64,000 nt of DNA from Rhynchopus sp. YZ270_cl-10. Lineage: Eukaryota; Euglenozoa; Diplonemea; Diplonemida; Diplonemidae. The DNA lies in assembly GCA_964035575.1 (NCBI GenBank), contig OZ037929.1, positions 992,001 to 1,056,000 on the forward strand, in the 5' to 3' direction. This document shows positions 15,001-19,828 of this stretch, piece after piece. The number at the start of each line of letters is the position of its first letter. Positions within the stretch are counted from its first letter, which is position 1. The position numbers were made by a program, and so were the translations under genes. The notes beneath the pieces were generated by a model. That model did no database searches. It was not told the DNA's origin and saw only the letters and a list, made by a program, of their open reading frames with translations.

Positions 15001-18000
15001 ACGTCTCCGTGCAGGCGGGCAGCGTCCGTACGGTGCCGCTCTCGTGCACGAGCGTGATGTGCGCAGGCATGGTGAAGGGCGCCAATGTGCCCTGCTTGCT
15101 CAGCGCACGCACGAAGACGGAAACCGCGGCACCTGCCTCCACAGTGAGGCTTGCAGATGAGTGACGTGCTTCCATGAGGCCCACCTGCACGGTGTGGGCG
15201 GGCAGCTCTTGGAATTCAATGTTCGTCAGGTTGCTCTGTATTGTGACACCCTCCACACGGAAGTACACACGTGGAGATGCGTGCAGCTCCTCGCCTGGAC
15301 GTGGTGTGGGCTGTGCTAGTTTCGTTCCGAAGAAGACGGCAGCACCGCTGTCATAGTGGGAGAGTGTGGGACCTGTTATGATCGCATCGTCAGCAGTGCT
15401 GCGCACCGTCACCTGTGCAGGCGTCTGGCATACGAAGGGCAGCGGCACGTCGCACGGTGCCTCTGCGAACACACCGTTTTTGTACGCAACACACTGCGCG
15501 ATGGGGCTGGTGTGCAGTGGGTCCAGCTGCGACACATACAGCGTGTTGTCGCCTGCGTCCCAGCGGAAGCTTTTCGGCACTGACGTCGAGTCGATGGCGA
15601 GCCCCGTCCACCACACCTCGCCACCGATGACCTCCAGCTGCCGTGCCGTGTCCGTAGTCTCGATACCAGCAAGGAAGCCGTTCTTGAACATCTCGCACCG
15701 TGCCGCAGCAAGCGCACGCGGCAGTGTCTCCGCAAAGTATCGGTAGCACGTCCCCCCCACACCCGTGAAGTCATCAAGGCACTGCGTCTCGCCCGCCACA
15801 AGTGCCGTGAAGTCCGTCGACGGGTTGAAGAACGCATCATAGAAAGACACAGCAGCAATGTTGCTCTGCCCGCTGTACACCTGTGTAGGGTCCGTCGACA
15901 GCCCCCCTACAGGCATGTGCGGTGGTCCAGGCGAGAAGCGGATTGTCGTGTTGGCCGCTGCAGCAAAACCACTGCCCACACCGAAGAAGGACAGCTCCAC
16001 CTCAAGCCTGCCGAAGGCGGCTGTGAACACCGCCACACCCTGCGCGTCAAGCCTGGCGGTGTGCGTGGAGGCACAGGTAGCGGCAGGTGCGGTGACTCCG
16101 TGTGTCAACGTCTCGCCGCGCACAACATTCTCGCCACCAGCCACACACGACACACTCGCATCACCGGTACTGCACGACATGTCCACATAGTACTGCCACA
16201 CGGAGCACCCACTGTCAGCACAGCACAGCGCATGGCACTGCTCTGCAGAGCTCACCCCTGCCCGCCATGTCAGCCCTGTGCACGTCCTGTTCGACACGTC
16301 GAAGTTGTGCCCACGTTGGCAGGTACTCCCAAGGCTGCCCACCGAGGCGGGGTAGCCGTGCGTACACATGACCACCTCGTCCCCACCTGTGTACACGTCG
16401 TTGTCGCGCGTGGCTCGCACACTGATCTGAAGCGGCTCACCCACTCTGATGTCTGTCGCCGCAATGTCGTCCACCTGCAGTGTGACAGGCTGCTGCACGG
16501 GGCACAGGTCGCTTGGGTCTGGGCACAGCAGGGCGCCATGTAGGTTTGGGTTGGATGTGCGCACGCGCCCTGCCGCTGTGCACGTGATGAGCTGCGTGTT
16601 GCTACCCTGCCCGTATGTGATGTCGAGGGCGTACTTGTCTGCAGCAATGGCACGGCAGCTGGTTGGGAGGCACACACCCTGGTAATCCGAGGTGCAGACG
16701 TCCGTCACTGAGTTGATGTTGGAGAGGTGGCAACGTTCGAGCTTGGCACAGGGCTTGGACGGCAGCCACACGGGGCAGAAGTCTTTGTACTTGTCCACCC
16801 CACCTGAGGTCAGTGCAAGCGTTCTGTCACTGAAAATCCCTGTAGGCACTGTGTACGTTGCCGGGTCCTCGTAGACTGCAAGATCCGTTGCGTTGAGCGC
16901 ACCCATGACTGCGTTGCACACTGCCATGCTGTCGCGGTTGGGCGAGCAACCCTGCAGGGATGAGTTCGCCCCTGCCGCCAGGGCCTGGAAGCACTGCACC
17001 GACGCACTCCAGTTGAAGCAGTTCCCTGTCGCGAACACGCACCCCCAGCCAAGCCCGTACGTGGACTGCTCCGCTGCGCTGTACCGTGCCTTGTAGTACC
17101 CTGTGTCCTCGAGCGCTGCAAGCGTGATCGACGACAGCACGGCACCCTCACCCACACGCATCCCCATGACGTCACCACTCAACACACGCGCCTCCCAGAG
17201 GAGGTTCACCGGGACGGGCCCTGTTGCCTTCGTGGCCACAGCGTGCTGGTAGTCCTCCATCTCCACACCGGGCACAGAGTCGCAACCAAAGTGTATCTTC
17301 GCACGCGCCGTCACAGCACGCGTTGCGAGGTACGTCTTGCGCCCAGACAGCTTTGCCAGCGTCGACGACGGGGTACGGTCAAATGTGGACGTATGGTCAT
17401 CCCACACAAGCCACTGCGAGTTGAGCGCAAGCTGTGGGGTCAACCCTAGGATCTGCACCAGCTCGTGCAGTATTGCACTCGACAGCAGCTCCTCGGACGC
17501 ACTGAAGAACGCCTCTGCGTTGACCGTCATCATGCCGACCACAGGCCGCGTCGTGGGTGCTGCGTAGTAGCACGCCCACCCTGCCGCCATCACCTCCCCT
17601 GTAAAGTACTTCGTGATCGGCGTTGCCGACACATACATGTACAGATCCGTTTCCACCCCAGAGGCGAAGCCGAGACGCTTGAAGTTCGCCATCCCGTTGA
17701 GGTTGCAGTCTGCGGAGTGCAGCTTCAGCTCGCTCTCCTCTGCGGACCAGAGGAGGGGTGAGACGGCGTTGCTGAGGCGCGTGGCGACGGATTCGAAGAC
17801 TGATGTCAAGAGTTTCCGCCGTTGTGTTGTGATGGTGAGAGCATCGCTGCAGGGCACGTTCACGTCGTCTGCGCTTTGCACGCTGCTGGCCCCTGTTGTG
17901 GGCTGGCAGGAGTATGAAGAATTGAAGAGAAGATCGAAATCGAAGTGGATGTTGAGTGTCGACAGCGACGACGCAGTTCGGGTCGCAGACTCCCTAGGGG

Positions 18001-18157
18001 AGACAAGGGTGCGTCGTGCAATGTCAGCCTCGCTTCGCGCAAACAGATCACTCTCAAACTTCAAGTCAATGTGATCAGCGGAGGTCGGGATGCTGTCCTG
18101 CAGGAGCAGGGCAAGAAGGGCCACCACAGGCCACCCTACTTTATGTCGCCCCGGCAT
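1..18157 (-). CDS. Giant secreted multidomain protein, N-terminal 6,052 codons (3' end outside window)
   Basis: One frame stays open from the ATG at 18157 to the window edge with no stop, and there is no sign of an intron. The protein starts with a basic stretch and a hydrophobic core (VVALLALLL), a typical signal peptide. Domains in order, in approximate residues: leishmanolysin (M8)-like 100-470; PAN/apple-like 615-660; C-type lectin 788-911; WSC-like at 1590-1690 and 2260-2345; many Ig-like units carrying DxxGN from about 1120 to 6000; kelch with PSI-like cysteine inserts 4320-4780; a PAN-like module near 5135-5180; a canonical WSC module 5617-5708. The set indicates an extracellular or cell-surface protein that binds carbohydrate or other surfaces. 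No membrane anchor is visible, but the C-terminus is outside the window. The peptidase domain lacks key zinc ligands, so catalysis is unlikely. The exact biological role is unknown. Confidence 0.9.
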   Translation of the reverse strand, partial: MPGRHKVGWPVVALLALLLQDSIPTSADHIDLKFESDLFARSEADIARRTLVSPRESATRTASSLSTLNIHFDFDLLFNSSYSCQPTTGASSVQSADDVNVPCSDALTITTQRRKLLTSVFESVATRLSNAVSPLLWSAEESELKLHSADCNLNGMANFKRLGFASGVETDLYMYVSATPITKYFTGEVMAAGWACYYAAPTTRPVVGMMTVNAEAFFSASEELLSSAILHELVQILGLTPQLALNSQWLVWDDHTSTFDRTPSSTLAKLSGRKTYLATRAVTARAKIHFGCDSVPGVEMEDYQHAVATKATGPVPVNLLWEARVLSGDVMGMRVGEGAVLSSITLAALEDTGYYKARYSAAEQSTYGLGWGCVFATGNCFNWSASVQCFQALAAGANSSLQGCSPNRDSMAVCNAVMGALNATDLAVYEDPATYTVPTGIFSDRTLALTSGGVDKYKDFCPVWLPSKPCAKLERCHLSNINSVTDVCTSDYQGVCLPTSCRAIAADKYALDITYGQGSNTQLITCTAAGRVRTSNPNLHGALLCPDPSDLCPVQQPVTLQVDDIAATDIRVGEPLQISVRATRDNDVYTGGDEVVMCTHGYPASVGSLGSTCQRGHNFDVSNRTCTGLTWRAGVSSAEQCHALCCADSGCSVWQYYVDMSCSTGDASVSCVAGGENVVRGETLTHGVTAPAATCASTHTARLDAQGVAVFTAAFGRLEVELSFFGVGSGFAAAANTTIRFSPGPPHMPVGGLSTDPTQVYSGQSNIAAVSFYDAFFNPSTDFTALVAGETQCLDDFTGVGGTCYRYFAETLPRALAAARCEMFKNGFLAGIETTDTARQLEVIGGEVWWTGLAIDSTSVPKSFRWDAGDNTLYVSQLDPLHTSPIAQCVAYKNGVFAEAPCDVPLPFVCQTPAQVTVRSTADDAIITGPTLSHYDSGAAVFFGTKLAQPTPRPGEELHASPRVYFRVEGVTIQSNLTNIEFQELPAHTVQVGLMEARHSSASLTVEAGAAVSVFVRALSKQGTLAPFTMPAHITLVHESGTVRTLPACTETYGCVREGVVLTVAGVYRIAATSGQLLAQPAQATLTVTPGVGTQIKPAVCPPDAIFGEVLGPVSFGLADVYGNDAAAPYGATVSISGSGQRPLENVFDLTCPGVSPERCCTQQIAEQACWALGCLWGTDRIDPRLCPVGQCCFSRNGRDAEAMSAGRGAVANNGVLDVTKLCFPSPHGVLYLSNKLKQPLSSRVGSCGDVGASSDYEDWLVMSPTKAGRLEIEIEGDSAVSHSAQNYTHLGNGCVLSSAAYDTYVYDNTLFCNVRDQARYAKNPPLKHCGKAAATAAHAFCREACSAAADVSKGASNCVGYELEVTHHVPGRTAAALSATAQRVGCTNNDTTWSTALFGWDTEPDAAVLSDLYDACTHIVAGSASAHEQIMCCGTHPNGMVRSCGGEVTTCRKETRIVDASCTAEHPFVYRDASGEDRCCEYASWLGNELIADRVCTGASVQCMAKATTTITTGKWDVVVTTDELGAVAATFWGSDSEVPSNTWVQTGTDTTCTGNVAIFLKSSSATVAKLACGTAATQVTMEAHFTRSDLRFEGCYPASAVTWTRVWITSTSPQAECARLCGDSKHWALGCPSPDGVDCMCGNTLPTATKLEPYLCWEEGATELCPGPSNMRGTGLAAYIGAGSGVGVAVYSDVLVAGRCTDFDAFDRVRCELFVSGRDVADVVLDDALFVDFTRGMRGNVQNDAVDIRTAEDKVGAQCWKRGLDTTASHKANFTAQVYGPVSDVSQLQSGLVGDWSCSTVNAEQGSITWESDVQVGDHYLLKINALQMIHGHGTDDVHYVVQQKLTSGSMQEGDAQLVCTSPDPDGADVRPSCAPGQLCDAVGGGFTLTNAISGMTQCTKEKLTVTAASGMYGVATCQIAVSCLHFTIKAPLTIVRGELVAPVVSVVDKGEAGGNGVLSSMTAIGWQLAVTDCEGSWFVWRSPLDRLLTAASGWNSSAFTQTLSRRYHGMCDTLRWTVTPIAESVAPASFTTHVVPAGPDTVAPHHMIPARIEACSSPTGCPVLEWMPAILDTFGGVARGAAADNVACTARMEMWDVLEGAWVHARFATGDVLTTSTWKGLATFTTPIGRSCRYRITTGCDCSMCTRVVSYTEEFEVVPAAGVAFMWDHVPTTVAAMTPFAASVSLRDTNGNRLTTTAEGLDLEITATTTQGTLLGTVAATADTTGQAIFSPLQYTGVGLLQLRVAVKAGAASAEVVGCYIDYESAGIVQFTAADARHSEDEMTQALCRVRCASYPFFVVTSSFQGVGADFCMCLTQEVRPLFGQVELSKCFSEVDGGLTHLKPNSDMRYLAVFRTIVSPEFFLVWNVTSPDITVVPGAPFRLQISSQPNALSIVGRCGQSSESSVGQNLHYKVDVLDEGGNMADLAQEVIEMGTCHTVSQVVESQSGVRTIQESCSTQPHVKRTVSLVLLQGGDEAGYTGINEEKPIVNGSAAFTVLPTVVGCMELQAISEGLQPSLATEVLCFHAGPVTNITVEATAPSVAADSSFPDVLVKVHDRYGNPVLWSQDRLHVYPDDDGAGDDYAANPSCLFTNENNDPVRRAVGLLRKPSSEEPYAPAVALSNGSAVVSGFTYRATEVGLSTPCFKIKVALKRDITEPSILGCSASISRDILATLTLLPTEYSTVEGATDRITIDNAQVVLQDPASGVREVVAGETFTVEAGWQNRTGTPCKDIDKCEFFIIISSDRDELCAQCDQRFPSVDGIVSVPALRWQVAGTHTLSLQAINNEGARLGAPKQLLLYVVPDKPSLLSFSDCSDAPEAVGRELKRTVAVHDRFGNPTTAWANVIQLYAVGDRLSATPTVLGVWELYPVGTKAEFAVSLHSEVNDVTLLAVSTGVYTTDAGSETIVLTRAECGVQIYSGPPATCSMSLLSNSTTIVVGEPLQFRVRFLDSHGHHVRDTFSVAGRLIQAVLYSVEGDIVGRILTPLTGPDITVGPIVAERAGWMQGAVLLPQMKGTRPCLTPLLHALPNTPKWIKVEGVTFGAATTPVSHLSGALGDEGGSPLRAGHSFCIHVTVLDAFENPVLEDSTSIPLHISMGDTPLDGNYLREHTGGRAVFCDLSQRKSGCFKIHALAGGYESKASGEICVDHAEWLSMQCESHITQVGLNQNMGTVTAVLRDRFDNVVRHCERDFAEGCTVVLREQSDRYGYTSGGQGARKGVLQPLTGTLTAEAQAGVATFTGFAYDTERNSSDPLRLELLGRNQAALCPFTVQVLNASLFCRDSPPVVTVGETFAISASYATYSTGDATYIELDCATSALCTQPTYLGLRSFGDEGALDNFSAQVAASGDSSALCTGLTNEDECVHNACHWGVRDVVPFTPGTEVCFSREGVAAVAGVVRFSNLRHYSSANLTVVVSTTKDGVASSVGDGTCASISVVSGEAHEMCMGLTASDTALHHLRDQAFGDTYKTLPRVRSAEMCNKHCNLDMRCRRWTFVAGECSLANAVTTAPTQSAGAVSGCSSNYDDPACEGADFAGSCTACKGSCGSCPSQVTVGQKLNFTAHMHDMYGNLLQDTHTRSLSVACKVTKGPLAGSHTASFHPVPVASMYESSYFGLSLLQEAHLTTAGRYTVSCWAEVTHGTGVVDASLPQRTDADVEGGVVWTPAVRLSADTAKAFRVSAGQLETMLDAAPNSIIKRECSTCTSMTHQAVYMKRLTRTTGAQTLLDFLVNAWTGGASPSGENREGAEHDYLLFSSYKDAVAGSNPWMSCSSGEEATCAALGANDCASNHMCYYDTTCRSRQVGFPGWCSPGSTEASAQWNTDDRDTATHTTATEVTFLVETAPGCTELPGHIVGGDQVFVGPTESLGACVAHVKQAFSGMDGPAAAGATWQPKSTTCMAVLESYDGVAISVDVSPGADGLSCTFPRVNTYYPAVDACLCDAQPCPCYAPPPHNPKLRTECSFEVLPSEPANLVCAAREPDVVAGTELSAVVQIVDEYGNAVRGISHDTAWLTTDGTFSPLGSPPVQPGAFVDGLATVHHYSFVAGRRSLYVGSDLPSLVGRRYPCTVPSPRARCCNGALPCPAPGELLVCPGEMASLVFLQQPNKEECTSASRLVAGDAFPTIVVGVMDALGNVVSTGSYVVSLSVATAGPMGRTSTTALVGTTHVTTVEGTAVFPGVVHTKAEDIVLLATAEDQRTHRTTEYRSQRSLRVCPGRLCGVRVQETSDTCVLGASLGRMSLLATDTWGNRVLSHQSTGCKVSLEVATTQDATPMMWTHHASAGTAATAEADVRKEILQRSLWGHTVIRDGLAGAMQTSFTVYGGANVLPGETASGAVSQVPSDNITLPGIVWKFDMVADAWTKLWEPTASTLPAATDAVCATPRVAEDVAACNTRGPLERYEHVAVTVHSQAGLGYMFVFGGNGKGVPCCANDLWRFGPISSSTGAAVTPTWSRIHLAPGSTVPSLAAATATVHKKKLFVFGGHTTEAGSGVLSNDIYAIDLRHLLAADVPHQEAVWSVARRGDAGPTPRSHATSLLQGAKWYILGGATEGGLRPEVSQELWVQDLTQLEKTGTASWTLVSTNGPKLVGGAVVYNTLSAEILLFGGSSASSGLVGGALGRAASNAVHRFSLQTLQWKDAEVAGYTGCTYSATDRIGVDFEQRCTSVVTQAACEDNGDCQSQATESTCLDPVRTCAWSGTHCTRGCAWRTSLTPAPRTYMSGALGQLHVDAANDMKAYFFGGAAFPSAESRILCGAGNCTGDADVWSLKLTGVQARRAADTEPVLQRCRNAAGGTGSDCRHHWADRATCEANVADGGADACVWHTGSSTFTEQMCEASNGACGALRGTTSATVSNGLASLHHAALDGGGGNVCLGKAAADDATCAVHTEAACTGSCVWMLPHQMDRMRVSLAARIACPASTDVACELVAVPIGDRTCSRCRLALNSNKYRVLAGERFTQDTRSSYVINDMVVTVLDQNLAKWTDTRHDVSTTRVRVKVSSTSPAQPNMDTADVVVETSDDFVTLPSGDKVPGASVQLEQWEVQTAPAVLWVVAEDETGFCQPSEPVPVVIIPNPACGSRVSQRGSVHASERFSVDVTLVDSTGNIAYCGMQQDTWRIVDGSTSLLSTVTSPTPADCSLLCSRDAGCMMFNYAGEDVSVMEYEGSVAVDIPGKTCRMYTGIGAVLRSVVVPSAYSGIDGLLPCPSASLLTLKAIAAGSSVQHPVPPKGTLETFPLTEATEPNLLSIPITSHTVVFNRLQHSTMEILVFVLAQSFNELCQPMLSPQISITAGSPARVAAYEAPSVAYASMCGNDAPFRVVVSIVDAWGNVVVEGSDYMEARLTTGTSHLVDMSGKRFQKTEGGFASFLFGYSRAEDVVFQVVALGLLGGDYSGFANVFPPARTPASAAMPAQVRPFVDIAVKILTGPATRLALTIPPPQSVRSYSGGMCDPFSYTVELQDKCGNVMTRDHSGKYYVTGELNVTAWTQNPDVYTEVSGRFASSNVVNIQNIHNLMDGFTLQDGRATLRSSHSRADTGLMLTIKMIDHPEIAPTTTAPIEVMHCEPVALRVIEPKSCHISGVVEETIFVNPNGKGDGLSSTGVLPTLRVGVVDYDGNLHTSTSLRFASVWCFNDKQGVALPNHVGAVDSLLACATKCSMLHSTYFFGMREGNKCVCGNTGYDVFGRVDPVRCMSTCPDGTTGLCGSDTEVMVYSLSQQTASVDVSVLRYESNNVISGMLDGQTVATTNNGIAEISGLEWSLGTGALDCAPSCTKRIVLAIKDTLKHLALAETTCALLLVNEHITCGAQTGSPVPLEVRAGDTFGVTMQLVTAKFGETMSITVADEEPGLMSAKEAVPLTTGGTGYLYTAASTSEKVLLEGLSYKPVLSGPEDRVILVKTSRSSVCRIPIRVHPSPARTCRVQAPEGSCVTAGTVFDIKVTGIDSHGSVATEDSGICVKAVDTCDTGKRMYPRNHHDLVQLATLRSSHIKLGASVVDRIVSASDLKDTAINHYLMQYLQDLDVFELGKGVLPSDTGFTLETLPALLLDESKCLGLHMS
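1030..1310 (-). other. WSC domain near the window edge
   Basis: Residues about 5617-5708 show VWCFNDKQG, CATKCSML, YFFGMREGNKCVCGN, RCMSTCPDG and GLCGSDTEVMVY. The cysteine spacing and the CVCGN core are those of canonical WSC modules, which bind polysaccharide in walls and surface coats. Confidence 0.75.
3830..5200 (-). other. Kelch repeats with PSI-like cysteine inserts in the giant protein
   Basis: Residues about 4320-4780 contain successive kelch signatures: FVFGGNGKG...NDLWRF, LFVFGGH...NDIYAIDL, WYILGGAT...ELWVQDL, ILLFGGSS...HRFSLQTLQW and AYFFGGAA...DVWSLKL. Cysteine-rich segments like PSI domains (CEDNGDC..., CTGSCVWM) interrupt and follow them, the arrangement seen in attractin-type proteins. 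A beta-propeller used for binding is the likely structure. Confidence 0.75.
13085..13390 (-). other. WSC-like cysteine-rich domain of the giant protein
   Basis: Residues about 1590-1690 contain FEGCYPAS, ECARLCGDS, DCMCGN and a later CW...LCPG, matching WSC carbohydrate-binding modules. A second, more divergent copy (VGCYIDYE ... ALCRVRC ... FCMCL) lies at about 11120-11375. Confidence 0.65.
15425..15795 (-). other. C-type lectin-like domain of the giant protein
   Basis: Residues about 788-911 show the C-type lectin pattern: CLDDF..., GGTCYRY, an A-rich helix ending in RC, FLAGIE, WWTGLAI, FRWDAGD, QCVAYKNG, and the closing PCDVPLPFVCQ. Cysteine spacing fits the long-form fold. The usual calcium-binding EPN or QPD and WND triplets are not evident, so calcium-dependent sugar binding is uncertain. 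Confidence 0.82.
16740..17860 (-). other. Leishmanolysin (M8)-like domain with lost zinc ligands
   Basis: Residues about 100-470 of the giant protein follow the leishmanolysin layout: DLYMYVSATP, a GWACYY segment, RPVVGMMTVN, the active-site helix, HFGCDSVPGVEMED, a WEARVL...DVMG segment and DFCPVW. The zinc motif HExxH reads HELVQ (His231, Glu232, Gln235). The family's third histidine, normally in SHWEKR, is Leu in NLLWEAR. Two of three zinc ligands are therefore missing, and the fold has probably been kept as an inactive pseudopeptidase or binding module. Confidence 0.82.
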
Positions 18158-18408
18158 TGCGCCCGGTATGCTGTAGACAGTGTGTTCTGTTGCAGATCGC
18201 AGCTTTTTTCTGGGGTAGGGAAGGGGGAGGGGGGGAGAGAAATGTGTGAGAAGGGGAAGACCGTAACCCCTTCCTCTGTGGGGTGTTGGGTGTTGGGTGT
18301 TGGGTGTGGTTTGATTTATTGATAACAGATTTAGAGTGGGGTGACACCTGGACGGAGAGTACAGCCCAGCTGGTGTGTGTGTGTGGGTGTATTTTGCGAA
18401 CTAAATAC

Positions 18409-18434
18409 GGGTAATTCTTGCGCAGAATATGACC
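18409..18434 (+). repeat. Family E hairpin, copy 1
   Basis: GGGTAATTCTTGCGCAGAAT followed by ATGACC. The 5 bp stem ATTCT/AGAAT closes a TGCGC loop. This copy is in the opposite orientation to the other three. Confidence 0.6.
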
Positions 18435-18502
18435 CCAATAGGTGTGGGTGTTAGTGTTGCATGGAAGTAACTAATGGTAAAACCAAAAAGAAAAAGGTCG
18501 AG

Positions 18503-18541
18503 AGTTGAAATACAACAGCCCTCTCGTGACAAGTGTACCTT
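18503..18541 (+). repeat. Family C element, copy 1
   Basis: Carries the family core TTGAAATACAACAGCCC, then CTCTCGTGAC and AGTGTACC. TACA and TGTA can close a hairpin. Confidence 0.6.
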
Positions 18542-18930
18542 GGTATATGATTGGCAAAAAGAAAAAATTGAAGGGTAGTGGGGAACCTTTTTGAGATCTG
18601 CATCCAATAGTTTGGTTGACTTTTTGTATTTTTTTTTTTTTTTTTTTGTATTTTTTTTTTTTTTCTGTTTTGTTCTTCATTTTGATCAATCCTGAATCTG
18701 GTACTCATTTTTTTTTTTATTCCACCATCGGAATCCACTTCAACTTGCTTTTTTCTTTTTGAATAAATTTCGGGGGAAAACCCCTACACCTTTTTATGGG
18801 AAATACTCTAGAGAGGAGAGAGGGAACTGGGTTCTACAATAATATTGGATTTTTGAGGAGATGTACAAAAAAAAAGGGTTAGATAGAGGGTACACCTGGT
18901 AGCTGAGAAGAAATGAAACCTTTTTGGCAA

Positions 18931-18989
18931 AAGGTGAACCTAAGCCTACTTAAGCCGAAGCCTTAGCGATGTTTAGAACCACCTTGAAA
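18931..18989 (+). repeat. Family A hairpin, long-loop variant
   Basis: The outer stem is fully Watson-Crick (AAGGTG/CACCTT) and the element ends in the family's CACCTTGAAA. The interior is longer than in other copies and repeats TAAGCC. Confidence 0.5.
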
Positions 18990-19770
18990 GGGAGAGAGAG
19001 AGAGAGAGAGAGAGGCAAATAAAGGGGGGTTGTGTCAAAAGCACAGCAGTTGAAGGGAAAATATTAAAAATAAAAACTGTTGTCTGAGTTTAAGCTAATC
19101 TGATAAAGAAAGAAACGAAATCAGAAAAAGAATTTTTTCGTTGATCGCACCGGTTTTTGTGGAGTGTGTAGGAACAAAAATCAAAAACTTTTCTGTGGAT
19201 AAGTTGTGTCGTGTTTACATCGCTCACACCAAAAAATTCGGGCACACTCAGATATGTTTTGACCGATTTCCGTAAGCATCAGTGTAAGAAAGTTAAGTTG
19301 ATTGCAATCGAAATATTTCCAGATCTAAAAAGTGCTTTAGCAGCACTCTCATATTGCATACCATGCAAAAAAATTTTTTAACTATTAGTTGCTGTGTTTC
19401 TTTTTGTCACATCCTCTCTTTTTGCTCCCTAATAAAAATCTTCTAAAATGTTCGAAATCCGTGAATAAACGCAGAAATGCGTTGAGTTGCTTTTTGCTGT
19501 TATTTTTTGTTTTGTTTTTTTTTGTTTTTTGTTAGTTTTGTTTTGTTTTGTTTTTGATAGAATAGTTGATCAAATGCATTTTTTTTTGTTTTTAGCTCTT
19601 TTTTTTTTTTGTTTTTTTGTTGTTGCGTTTGTTTTTTTTGCTTTTCCACATTTCATGTGAATTTGTATTACTTTTTATTGACCCCAGAAACCTCATCACA
19701 CCCAAAAAACCTTTTCATTTTATTTTTTGTGAGTTTTTTTCTTCCTCACAAAATTACCTCACACTTTGAG

Positions 19771-19796
19771 GCCAATATTCTACACAAGAATTACCC
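19771..19796 (-). repeat. Family E hairpin, copy 2, in the XRN2 copy 1 3' flank
   Basis: On the minus strand it reads GGGTAATTCTTGTGTAGAAT then ATTGGC, starting about 30 nt after the XRN2 copy 1 stop codon. Two loop changes relative to the other copies leave the stem intact. Confidence 0.55.
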
Positions 19797-19828
19797 CCCA
19801 TTCATTATCCAACACACACTTTTATTCT

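Larger units (their letters stand above)
18158..19828. other. Intergenic DNA between the giant gene and XRN2 copy 1
   Basis: No convincing gene. It is AT-rich with long T runs. It holds four tandem GTGTTGG units (18281-18309), two family E hairpins (18409, 19771), one family C element (18503), a long-loop family A element (18931) and a GA dinucleotide run (18991-19014). The promoter of the giant gene must lie at its left side and the 3' UTR of XRN2 copy 1 at its right side. Confidence 0.6.

Noticed and set aside
8..18057. Many plus-strand and out-of-frame reading frames of 60-430 codons across the first 18 kb
   Set aside because: They overlap the giant minus-strand frame, which alone shows domain motifs; GC-rich coding DNA leaves long open frames on the opposite strand.
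18281..18309. GTGTTGG repeats as telomeric DNA
   Set aside because: Only four units, internal to the sequence, next to an ordinary gene start.
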